Source: SIG588 sp045654545 (GTDB taxonomy: Bacteria; Bacillota; Clostridia; Oscillospirales; Acutalibacteraceae). Taken from it: a stretch of DNA of 14,731 nucleotides. The number at the start of each line of letters is the position of its first letter. The stretch's first letter is position 1. The position numbers were made by a program, and so were the translations under genes. This document shows positions 6,899 through 13,383 of this stretch, piece by piece. A model generated the notes under the pieces. The model was not told where the DNA came from. It searched no databases and saw only the letters and a list, made by a program, of their open reading frames with translations. The DNA lies in the NCBI GenBank assembly GCA_045654545.1, contig JAZONO010000117.1, forward strand, positions 1 to 14,731, in the 5' to 3' direction.

Positions 6899-6927
6899 TT
6901 GAAAAGGAAGTAAAAACGTGATAAAAT
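6899..6927 (+). promoter_or_regulatory. Sigma-A-type promoter for iorAB
   Basis: TTGAAA (6899-6904), 17 bp and TAAAAT (6922-6927) with a TGA extension before the -10. Transcription would start near 6934, which excludes the in-frame GTG at 6918 as the start of iorA and supports the ATG at 6960. The -35 is 50 bp from that of the divergent operon. Confidence 0.7.
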
Positions 6928-6959
6928 TAGAGAAAATCCCTTGTGAAGTGGTGGAATGT

Positions 6960-8762
6960 ATGAGTAAACAACTGCTGATGGGCAACGAAGCGATCGCTTT
7001 CGGTGCGATCCGTGCCGGTGTCGGCGTGGTGACGGGGTATCCCGGCACTCCTTCGACCGAGGTGTTGGAAACGATTGCCAAACACAACGATAACGGCCGC
7101 ATCTACGTGGAGTGGTCGGTGAATGAGAAGTCGGCCATGGAGGTGGCGGCCGGTGCGGCGTATGCCGGACAGCGCACGCTGGTGACCATGAAACAGGTGG
7201 GGTTGAACGTGGCATCCGACCCGTTGATGTCGCTTGCCTACGTGGGCGTGAAAGGCGGCATGGTGGTGTTTGTGGCGGACGATCCGGGCCCCATCTCCTC
7301 TCAGACCGAGCAGGATACCCGCACCTTTGCGGCATTTTCCAAATTGCCGATTTTTGATCCCACCTCGCCTGAAGAGGCGTACACCATGATGGCGGATGCA
7401 TTTGAACTGTCGGAGAAACTCGGTACACCCGTGCTGTTCCGCGCCACCACCCGTATTTGCCACGCCTGCGCCACGGTGGAGGTGGACGATACGGTGCACC
7501 CCGTCACTCCCGAAGGGTTCGTGAAGGATTCCCGTTGGGTCATTTTTCCGCGTTTGTCCTATGCGGCGCACAAGCGCATTGAAGCACGCAACGCGGAATT
7601 GTCCGATGCGCTGTCACACTATGCGGCGAATGCCGTGTGCGGACAAGGCACGCGCGGCATTGCGGCAGGCGGTGTCGCCTGGGGCTATCTGAACGAGCAA
7701 CAAGGCTTGGCAGAGGACGCCAAACTGTTGAAGGTGGCAACACCGCATCCCTTCCCCGAGCAACTGGCGCTCGACTTCTTGGATGGACTCACCGAGGTGC
7801 TGGTGCTGGAAGAACTCGATCCCGTGATCGAGCGTGCGCTGATTCAGGTGTGCGGCAAGCACGGACTGTCGGTGACCATTCACGGCAAGTTGGACGGCAC
7901 CACCCCCACGGCAGGGGAATTGTCGGCGGAATCTGCCGCCGCCCTCACCGCCACCTTCTTGGGGCGCGACCTGCCCGAACAAGCGGCACTCACCTTGCCG
8001 CCGTTGCCGGTGCGCCCTCCCGTTTTGTGTGCCGGTTGTCCGCACCGCGCCTCCTTCTATGCCGTGAAACAGGCGGCAAAGCAAATGAAGAAAAACGCCG
8101 TGTTCTGCGGCGACATCGGCTGTTACACCCTCGGCAATGCGATGCCGCTGGATATGACCGACACCTGCTTGTGCATGGGTGCCGGCATCACGGTGGCGCA
8201 GGGCATCAAACGGGTGGAGCCCGAACGGTTGTGTTTCTCCTTCACGGGGGATTCCACCTTCTTCCACACGGGGCTGCCCGGCATCGTGAACGCGGTGTAT
8301 AACAACACCCCGATGGTGGCGGTGATTCTGGATAACTCCTCCACCGCCATGACGGGACATCAACCCAACCCCTCCACCGGCAAAACGGTAACGGGCGAGG
8401 TGGCAGAGGTCATCTCGATCGAAGGGGTGTTGCGCGCGCTGGGTGTTTCCACCGTGTTGACCGCCAACCCCTTTGATTTGGCATCCGCGATCGACACCGT
8501 GAAGCAGGCATCCGCCGCGGCAGACAATGCGGTGGCGGCGGTAGTGTTCCGTGCCCCCTGCATTGCTGTGACAAAACCTGCCCCCTCGCTTTCGGTGCGC
8601 GAAAACTGTATCGGATGCAAAAAATGTGTGAAAGAACTCGGCTGTCCTGCCATTGTGCGTGACGGCGAAAAGGTGCGGATTGACCCGTCCTTGTGCACGG
8701 GTTGCGGCTTGTGCGCCAAGGTGTGTCCCGTGAATGCAATCGGAGGTGGCGAGAATGTATAA
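6960..8762 (+). CDS. iorA: Indolepyruvate ferredoxin oxidoreductase, alpha subunit
   Basis: This is a 600-residue cytoplasmic enzyme subunit. With IorB it oxidatively decarboxylates indolepyruvate and other aryl pyruvates to aryl-acetyl-CoA, passing electrons to ferredoxin in amino-acid fermentation. The N-terminal pyrimidine-binding domain shows GNEAIAFGAIRAGV (8-21), GYPGTPSTEVLE (26-37) and NEKSAMEVAAGAA (55-67). MKQVGLNVASDPL (77-89) follows. The TPP pyrophosphate motif GDSTFFH with a downstream Asn pair lies at 430-449, after CAGCPHRASFY and CGDIGCYTLG. The C-terminus has two 4Fe-4S motifs, Cys550/553/556/562 and Cys579/582/585/589, each ending in CP. Length matches the family. The start is ATG 6960, which gives the usual MSKQLLMGNEA beginning; its ribosome site is weak (GGTGG). 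A GTG at 6918 with AAGGAAG upstream would add 14 residues but overlaps the promoter -10. iorB follows with an 8-nt overlap. Confidence 0.95.
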   Translation: MSKQLLMGNEAIAFGAIRAGVGVVTGYPGTPSTEVLETIAKHNDNGRIYVEWSVNEKSAMEVAAGAAYAGQRTLVTMKQVGLNVASDPLMSLAYVGVKGGMVVFVADDPGPISSQTEQDTRTFAAFSKLPIFDPTSPEEAYTMMADAFELSEKLGTPVLFRATTRICHACATVEVDDTVHPVTPEGFVKDSRWVIFPRLSYAAHKRIEARNAELSDALSHYAANAVCGQGTRGIAAGGVAWGYLNEQQGLAEDAKLLKVATPHPFPEQLALDFLDGLTEVLVLEELDPVIERALIQVCGKHGLSVTIHGKLDGTTPTAGELSAESAAALTATFLGRDLPEQAALTLPPLPVRPPVLCAGCPHRASFYAVKQAAKQMKKNAVFCGDIGCYTLGNAMPLDMTDTCLCMGAGITVAQGIKRVEPERLCFSFTGDSTFFHTGLPGIVNAVYNNTPMVAVILDNSSTAMTGHQPNPSTGKTVTGEVAEVISIEGVLRALGVSTVLTANPFDLASAIDTVKQASAAADNAVAAVVFRAPCIAVTKPAPSLSVRENCIGCKKCVKELGCPAIVRDGEKVRIDPSLCTGCGLCAKVCPVNAIGGGENV

Positions 8763-9333
8763 CATCCTGTTAGCCGGTGTGGGCGGCCAGGGCACGGTGC
8801 TTGCCTCGCGCCTCATTGCGGCCGCCGCCATGGCGCGCGGCGAAGTGGCGCACACGGCCGAAACCATCGGCATGGCGCAACGCGGCGGCTCGGTGGTGAG
8901 CCACGTGCGCATTGGCGAGGGCGCCTCCTCGCCGCTTATTCCGCGCGGTGCGGCGGATGCGCTGATCGGGTTTGAGCCTGCCGAAGCGGTGCGCGCCCTG
9001 CCGTATTTGAAAGCAGGCGGCACCGTGGTGGTGTGCACCGCGGCGGTCAAACCCGTGACCGATGCATTGAACGATTCGGGTTATGAAGCCGCCACCATGC
9101 TGGATTTCTTGAAACAACAGCCTTGCCGTCTGATCACGGTGGATGGGGCGGAGATCATCACGGCTTGCGGTACGGCGAAAGCGCCCAACATCGCCCTGCC
9201 CGGTGCGGCGCCCGCCGCCGATGCCATCGGTGTGAGTGCCGATGAACTGAAAACGGCGGTAGAGGGATTGAATCCCCGTTTCCGCGAAGCAAATTTGAAG
9301 GCGCTGTCGCTCGGCGCCTCCTGTGTGAAATAA
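8755..9333 (+). CDS. iorB: Indolepyruvate ferredoxin oxidoreductase, beta subunit
   Basis: This 192-residue partner of IorA belongs to the gamma-domain family of 2-oxoacid:ferredoxin oxidoreductases. The N-terminal GVGGQGTVLASRLIA (8-22) is the family signature; ETIGMAQRGGSVVSHVRIG (36-54) is the second conserved block. The start at 8755 has a strong GGAGGT 7 nt upstream and overlaps the iorA stop by 8 nt, so the two are translated together in the 1:1 ratio the enzyme needs. A start at 8734 is in frame but would lack the ribosome site and the canonical N-terminus. A convergent terminator follows 9 nt after the stop. Confidence 0.94.
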   Translation: MYNILLAGVGGQGTVLASRLIAAAAMARGEVAHTAETIGMAQRGGSVVSHVRIGEGASSPLIPRGAADALIGFEPAEAVRALPYLKAGGTVVVCTAAVKPVTDALNDSGYEAATMLDFLKQQPCRLITVDGAEIITACGTAKAPNIALPGAAPAADAIGVSADELKTAVEGLNPRFREANLKALSLGASCVK

Positions 9334-9342
9334 GTTCAAAGT

Positions 9343-9376
9343 AAAGCACCGCCGCTCAACCGAGCGGCGGTGCTTT
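9343..9376. terminator. Bidirectional terminator between iorB and the symporter
   Basis: A perfect 15-bp stem (9343-9357 with 9362-9376, loop AACC) starts with AAA and ends with TTT. It separates convergent genes whose stop codons lie 9 nt and 6 nt away. T-runs are short, so efficiency is uncertain. Confidence 0.8.
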
Positions 9377-9382
9377 GCTATG

Positions 9383-10762
9383 CTACGTGCATTTCGATGT
9401 ATGTTTGGAAAACGCATGATTCCCCAAAAATACCCCCAAGTTGACGAACAACCCCACGATACTGCCGCTGATGCCAAACGGCTCGCCCAACAGCAACGTC
9501 CAAAAGAGGGAAGAGCCAAAACCGGCGCCCACCGCGGCATAGAATCCGCGACGGGAAATTGCCACACCGCGAAATGCTGCGGCAAGCGGCACCAGCATCA
9601 CGGGGCACCAGAAGGAATAGGCGGCAAGCAGAATGTCAAAGATGCCGGGGAGCAGAAAGGTGAGCACCACCGCACCGCCCCCGATCAAAAGGGTGCTGTA
9701 TCGCAACAGACGCAACTGTGTTCGGGGGGATGTATTGGGAAACAACGGCGTCACCACGTCGCACACCAACCCGATGGCCGCCCCGTTCAAAAAACTGTCG
9801 GCGGCGGAGAGGATGATGGACACCATTGCCGCCATCACCACACCGCGCACCCCTATCGGCAACACCGAAAGGATCATGCGCGGCATTACGGTGGAGGCTT
9901 CACCCGTGGGGTCAAGGGCATAGGAGGTAAGCCCGATCAGCCCCGTCACGGCGAAAAATGGGATGGCAAACGCACCGCTGAACACGGTAGCACGCGCCGT
10001 TACCGCAGGGGTGCGCCCCAAAAGCAGGCGTTGGGTGTAGGGCGGTGCCAAGGCTTCGCCCACCGCCAATGCCAAGAAGAGGGATAAAAACCCCCAAAGG
10101 GTGGTGCCGTTCAACGGATTCCAATAGGCAGGGGGCAGGGCGTGTGCCACGTCGGCAATACCGCCTGCGCGGCGCAGACCCCCCACGAGCAACAGCGGCA
10201 TCCCCACGGCGAGCAGGGCAAATTGCACCACGTCGGCGGCAATGACCGATTGCATGCCGCCGAAAGCGGTGTACACGAGCACGATGCCGCACCCGATGAG
10301 CACCCCCACCCATGGCGGCACGCCAAGCAGGGTGCGAAAGGTCAGTCCCATCGCCTCCATCTGTGCCGCCACCACCCCGGCACAGCTCAAAAAGGCGAAT
10401 CCGCCGCACAGCACCCGCGCGCCGCGCCCGTAAGACCGTTCCAATATGCCGCCCACGGTGTTGACCCCTTCAAACCGTGCCACACCGCGCACCAGAAACC
10501 GCCCGATCGCCATCATGGCAAAGGCAAACCCCGTGAGCGCCAAGGTGGAACCGATGCCGCGCGAAAAGGATTCGGATGCGTTGCCGGAGGAAAATCCGCC
10601 ACCGATGAACGAAGCGGCAAGGGTGGCAAAGATCACCCCCGTGCCGTACCGTCCGCCCGTGGCGGTGAAATCGGCGGCGCTCTTCACCTGCCGACCGCCG
10701 CGCAGACCGATGCACAACAACACGACCAAATATCCCACCACAAAGGCGATGTCCAACCACAT
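9383..10762 (-). CDS. Sodium:solute symporter family transporter
   Basis: This 459-residue inner-membrane protein has about 12-13 hydrophobic segments, from WLDIAFVVGYLVVLLCIGL at the N-terminus to SGSIVGLFVNLGVFLGN near the end. Family features are FIGGGFSSGNASES (Na-site region of TM1-2), the signature-like YTAFGGMQSVIAADVVQFAL, GEALAPPYTQRLL, and SIILSAADSFLNGAAI, which holds the conserved Ser/Asp of the second sodium site. It couples sodium entry to uptake of a small solute such as a carboxylate, amino acid or sugar; the substrate cannot be told from sequence. The start at 10762 is chosen because AGGAGG lies 8 nt upstream and the first membrane segment begins at residue 2. The upstream in-frame extension to 10978 is antisense to a pseudogene. 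Its proximity to iorAB is convergent, so a functional link is only possible. Confidence 0.9.
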   Translation of the reverse strand: MWLDIAFVVGYLVVLLCIGLRGGRQVKSAADFTATGGRYGTGVIFATLAASFIGGGFSSGNASESFSRGIGSTLALTGFAFAMMAIGRFLVRGVARFEGVNTVGGILERSYGRGARVLCGGFAFLSCAGVVAAQMEAMGLTFRTLLGVPPWVGVLIGCGIVLVYTAFGGMQSVIAADVVQFALLAVGMPLLLVGGLRRAGGIADVAHALPPAYWNPLNGTTLWGFLSLFLALAVGEALAPPYTQRLLLGRTPAVTARATVFSGAFAIPFFAVTGLIGLTSYALDPTGEASTVMPRMILSVLPIGVRGVVMAAMVSIILSAADSFLNGAAIGLVCDVVTPLFPNTSPRTQLRLLRYSTLLIGGGAVVLTFLLPGIFDILLAAYSFWCPVMLVPLAAAFRGVAISRRGFYAAVGAGFGSSLFWTLLLGEPFGISGSIVGLFVNLGVFLGNHAFSKHTSKCT

Positions 10763-10824
10763 ACGTGACCCCTCCTCCGTAGAGTGTATGCCGACAGGGA
10801 GTGGGACAGACCTGTAGAAAAAGG

Positions 10825-10852
10825 TTGCGGCGAGGAGAAACCGTGATACGAT
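10825..10852 (+). promoter_or_regulatory. Possible promoter before the glucosidase remnant
   Basis: TTGCGG (10825-10830), a 16-bp spacer and TACGAT (10847-10852) with a TGA extension, followed by GGAGGG and the ATG at 10883. The boxes are imperfect. Confidence 0.4.
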
Positions 10853-10882
10853 CATTTGGTAAAGAAACGGAGGGATTGTATT

Positions 10883-11152
10883 ATGTGCATTCAAAACGTG
10901 TGGTCGCAAGGACAACGGTTCGTCCAACGTCACGCAACCTCCCGTGATCGCGTGGGGCGCGATGAAACCATATGACAAAGCCGGTACGTTGCATGAATTT
11001 TACGGCACCGAAAACGACCGTTGCCCCTCACAACTCAAGCGCAAGGGTGAGCCGATCGAACCGTATAACATGAGGTGCGGTATCAACCCATCCGCGATTA
11101 CGGGTGGAGTGCCGCCTTGCTGTGCGGCTGGTTGGCAGAACAGTACAAATAA
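10883..11152 (+). pseudogene. Remnant of a GH63/trehalase-like glucosidase (start and C-terminus only)
   Basis: The ATG at 10883 has a good ribosome site (GGAGGG, 8 nt spacing) and begins MCIQNVWSQGQ, but this frame ends at 10975. In a second frame the DNA encodes NGSSNVTQPPVIAWGAMKPY, then DKAGTLHEFYGTEND and GEPIEPYN. After a one-base shift near 11080 it reads VRYQPIRDYGWSAALLCGWL, then AEQYK and TAA at 11150-11152. TQPPVIAW and DYGWSAALL are the sort of blocks seen near the C-terminus of (alpha/alpha)6 glucosidases of the GH63/GH37 type. The complete enzyme would be several hundred residues, so the catalytic middle is gone. At least two frame changes rule out function. The family call rests on remembered motifs. 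Confidence 0.65.
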
Positions 11153-11162
11153 GAAAGAAGCC

Positions 11163-11183
11163 ACCCATAAGAGAGTTATGGGT
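11163..11183. repeat. Small perfect inverted repeat after the glucosidase remnant
   Basis: ACCCATAA and TTATGGGT pair perfectly around GAGAG, 10 nt past the remnant's stop. No T-run follows, so it is a poor terminator; it may be the old terminator's stem or the edge of the composite repeat. Confidence 0.5.
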
Positions 11184-11212
11184 AGGGATTGGAGATGAAA
11201 TTCTTCCCCTGC

Positions 11213-11403
11213 CTCCCCTTGTCAGGGGAGGTGGATTCGCCAAAGGCGAATCCGGAGGGGTAGTCTATCGAGAGTTCGTGTTATTTCACTACCCCGCAGT
11301 CAAAACCTATGGCTATGACAGCTTTCCTCCCGGAGACGGGCCCCTTTTGTCCGCTTCGCGGACATTTCCCCCGTGCACGGGGGAATCTACCTGACAAGGG
11401 GAG
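11213..11403. repeat. Composite palindromic repeat element with inverted CTCCCCTTGTCAG ends
   Basis: The element is bounded by CTCCCCTTGTCAG (11213-11225) and its exact reverse complement (11391-11403). Inside are several hairpins: GATTCGCC/GGCGAATC (about 11233-11251), TGTCCGC/GCGGACA (11348-11364) and TTCCCCCG/CGGGGGAA (11366-11385), plus a GTCAAAACCTATGGCTATGAC segment with internal symmetry. It looks like two REP-like units facing each other. It has no coding capacity or transposase. It resembles non-autonomous repeats scattered between genes in gut Clostridia, mobilised or spread in trans by an unknown route. A further copy of the unit starts at 14696. Confidence 0.7.
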
Positions 11404-11455
11404 CCAAGGGGTCACAGCCACTTTCCAAGTGGCGTGAATTTTCCACAAAACAAAC

Positions 11456-11489
11456 AGCGAGGATGTATCGTGAATGATACATCCTCGCT
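11456..11489 (-). terminator. Intrinsic terminator of spoVAD
   Basis: A perfect 14-bp stem (11456-11469 with 11476-11489, 6-nt loop) sits 43 nt past the spoVAD stop. On the minus strand it is followed by GTTTGTTTTG. Confidence 0.85.
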
Positions 11490-11532
11490 AATTTTGTCCC
11501 TATGACCCCCACCCTCACGGATGGCTTCTTTC

Positions 11533-12543
11533 TTATTCTGCGGTGAAGTGCACCAGATGGGCGATGCCGGGGATGGATTCGCCCTGCCCCGACGTGGTGG
11601 TGGACATCAACGCCCCTGTGGCGACGAACAGCATGCTCTTCATCTCGCGCCGTTCCAGTTTTCCCAAAAGGTACCCACACAAAACCGAAGCCGCGCATCC
11701 ACACCCCGAACCGCCGGCGTGCACGTCCTGCCGCTTGCGATCATACAACAGCAGACCGCAATCCGCGTGGCGACTGCCGAGGGTGACACCTTCGCGTGCC
11801 AGCAGTTGGTGCAACAGGTCACTCCCCACCTGTGACAGATCGCCCGTCACCACCAGATCGTAGTCCTCGGGCGCGGTGTGGGTGTCCTGCCAAAAATGCA
11901 ACAGCGTATCGGCGGCGGCAGGTGCCATCGCCGCCCCCATATTGTTGGCATCGGTGATGCCCATATCCATCATCCGTCCGCCGCACACCGCCGCAATGCG
12001 CACACCATCGCCGCCCATGCCGATGATCGCTGCCCCCGCAGCGGTAGCGGTCCATTGCGCCGAAGGAGGGCGCTGTCCACCGTATTCCAGCGGCAGGCGA
12101 AACTGCCGTTCGGCGGCGCAAAAGTGAGAGGAGGTCACCGCCGCACACAAGTCAGCGGCACCGCTGTCCACAAAAACGGATGCCATGGCAACGGTCTGCG
12201 CCATGGTGGAGCATGCCCCGTATTGCCCGAACATCGGAATACCAAATTCGCGCAACCCAAACGCCGAGGCGGTGCATTGGTTGAGCAGGTCGCCGCAAAA
12301 CAGGTGGTGAATGTCGGAAGCGGCCAGCCCGGCACGGTTGAGCGCACGGGTGAGCGCCTCCTTTTGCAACGCACTTTCCGCCTGCTCCCACGACTTTTTC
12401 CCCATGGTGGTGTCCTCAAACACGGCATCGAAATAACGGCCGAGCGGACCTTCACCTTCGCGTTTACCCACCACCGCCGCCCGTCCTTGCACGGTGGGAC
12501 GATTGTTCAACAGCACGGTGTACCGTCCGATTCTCTCCGGCAT
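11533..12543 (-). CDS. spoVAD: Stage V sporulation protein AD
   Basis: This 336-residue thiolase-fold protein is part of the SpoVA channel that moves dipicolinic acid with calcium into the forespore and out at germination; SpoVAD binds dipicolinate. Recognisable blocks are SWEQAESALQKEALTRAL (51-68), HLFCGDLLNQCTASAFGLR (80-98), GQYGACSTMAQT (106-117), with Cys111 at the thiolase-nucleophile position, DMGITDANNMGAAMAPAAAD (193-212), HAGGSGCGCAASVL (275-288) and ATGALMSTTTSGQGESIPGI (308-327). Length equals the family's usual size of about 340. The start at 12543 has AGGAGA about 7 nt upstream and gives the normal N-terminus. The usual companions spoVAC and spoVAE are not adjacent: a terminator and a repeat follow it, and a divergent deacetylase precedes it. 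A weak forespore-type promoter candidate lies at 12569-12597. Confidence 0.95.
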   Translation of the reverse strand: MPERIGRYTVLLNNRPTVQGRAAVVGKREGEGPLGRYFDAVFEDTTMGKKSWEQAESALQKEALTRALNRAGLAASDIHHLFCGDLLNQCTASAFGLREFGIPMFGQYGACSTMAQTVAMASVFVDSGAADLCAAVTSSHFCAAERQFRLPLEYGGQRPPSAQWTATAAGAAIIGMGGDGVRIAAVCGGRMMDMGITDANNMGAAMAPAAADTLLHFWQDTHTAPEDYDLVVTGDLSQVGSDLLHQLLAREGVTLGSRHADCGLLLYDRKRQDVHAGGSGCGCAASVLCGYLLGKLERREMKSMLFVATGALMSTTTSGQGESIPGIAHLVHFTAE

Positions 12544-12568
12544 ACGTCCATCTCCTCTCTCTCGGCGA

Positions 12569-12597
12569 TAGTCTACCCGTCCCGTGCGAAAAAATAC
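12569..12597 (-). promoter_or_regulatory. Possible forespore sigma (SigG/SigF-like) promoter for spoVAD
   Basis: On the minus strand GTATT (12597-12593), 17 bp and TAGACTA (12575-12569) partly match the SigG pattern of GHATR and CATNNTA. The match is imperfect; it is favoured mainly because spoVAD is a forespore gene in relatives. Confidence 0.3.
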
Positions 12598-12600
12598 TCC

Positions 12601-12629
12601 TTGCATTGGAAGAATTTTGCGGATATAAT
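12601..12629 (+). promoter_or_regulatory. Sigma-A-type promoter for the deacetylase-acyltransferase operon
   Basis: TTGCAT (12601-12606), 17 bp and a consensus TATAAT (12624-12629), 24 nt before the start codon. It is back-to-back with the spoVAD promoter region. Confidence 0.75.
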
Positions 12630-12653
12630 GGAAAATAAAGGAGAGTGAACGGC

Positions 12654-13355
12654 ATGTGGAACGGCAAGCAAAAAGCGGTGACGTTTAGTTATGACGACGG
12701 TGTGGTGCAGGACGTCCGTTTGGTTGAACGGTTGAATCACTACGGATTGAAATGCACCTTCAATTTGAATTCCGAATTGCTGGGACAAGGCGGTATGCTC
12801 CGTCGGGGCGGCAACCGCATTGTTCATTATAAATTGCGCCCCGAAGATGTCCGTACGGTGTACGAAGGGCACGAGGTGGCGGTGCACACCCTGACCCACC
12901 CCAACCTGACCGAACAGACGGACGAGGAAGTGATCCGTCAGGTGGAATGTGACCGTAAAAATCTGGAGGAATTGATGGGATATCCCATCGTCGGCATGGC
13001 ATACCCCTGCGGCGGCGTGAACAACGACGACCGCGTGGCGGCGCTCATCCGCGCACACACGGGCGTGAAGTATTGCCGCACCATCACCTCCAGCGAATCC
13101 TTTGCACCGCAAGAGAATTTATACCGTTTCAACCCCACGGTTTCGCATTTGTGCGGCTGGGATCACCTGATGGAAACGGCGCGCCGCTTTGTGGAAGCCG
13201 ATCCTGCCGACCGTCCGCTTCTGTATGTGTGGGGACACTCCTACGAGATGGATCTCGCCGCCGAAAACTGGCAACGGTTGGATGAATTTTTTACCTATAT
13301 CAGCGGCCGCGACGACGTGTTTTACGGCACCAACCGCGAAGTCTTGCTGGGATAG
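12654..13355 (+). CDS. Polysaccharide deacetylase family protein (NodB-like)
   Basis: This 233-residue metal-dependent deacetylase-like protein removes acetyl groups from a carbohydrate (peptidoglycan, chitin-type or surface polysaccharide) in better-studied relatives. Motifs present are FSYDDG (11-16, catalytic Asp14 and metal Asp15), HTLTH (metal His78 and His82), AYPCGG (116-121) in place of the usual RxPxG block, and LLYVWGHSYEMD (about 193-204) with the late catalytic His. The substrate-arginine position is not evident, so specificity may be unusual. There is no signal peptide or membrane anchor, so it would act in the cytoplasm, as with deacetylases of soluble sugars, or leave by another route. 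The ATG at 12654 is chosen because AAGGAG lies 10 nt upstream; the GTG at 12645 is only 1 nt from that site. The acyltransferase gene follows after 28 bp, in the same operon. Confidence 0.9.
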   Translation: MWNGKQKAVTFSYDDGVVQDVRLVERLNHYGLKCTFNLNSELLGQGGMLRRGGNRIVHYKLRPEDVRTVYEGHEVAVHTLTHPNLTEQTDEEVIRQVECDRKNLEELMGYPIVGMAYPCGGVNNDDRVAALIRAHTGVKYCRTITSSESFAPQENLYRFNPTVSHLCGWDHLMETARRFVEADPADRPLLYVWGHSYEMDLAAENWQRLDEFFTYISGRDDVFYGTNREVLLG

Positions 13356-13383
13356 GGTGAGTATAAACAAGGGGGGTAGTTTT

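Noticed and set aside
4947..6902. Plus-strand open frame of 651 codons
   Set aside because: It is antisense to the GGGtGRT and scaffold genes, is rich in His/Arg/Val as expected from the complement of their codons, has no ribosome site and matches no family.
7614..9050. Minus-strand open frame of 478 codons
   Set aside because: It lies antisense to iorA and iorB, with a composition typical of a shadow frame (Arg/His/Gly rich) and no start signal.
9380..10087. Plus-strand open frame of 235 codons opposite the symporter
   Set aside because: It has low-complexity His/Gly/Lys composition, overlaps the terminator at its start and is the complement of membrane segments.
10763..10978. N-terminal extension of the symporter
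   Set aside because: The strong AGGAGG lies just before 10762 and the first membrane helix begins there; the extension is antisense to the promoter and start of the glucosidase remnant.
11213..11403. Possible CRISPR array or riboswitch
   Set aside because: The repeats are inverted, not regularly spaced direct repeats, and the hairpins match no riboswitch class I know; the dispersed copy at 14696 fits a repeat family better.
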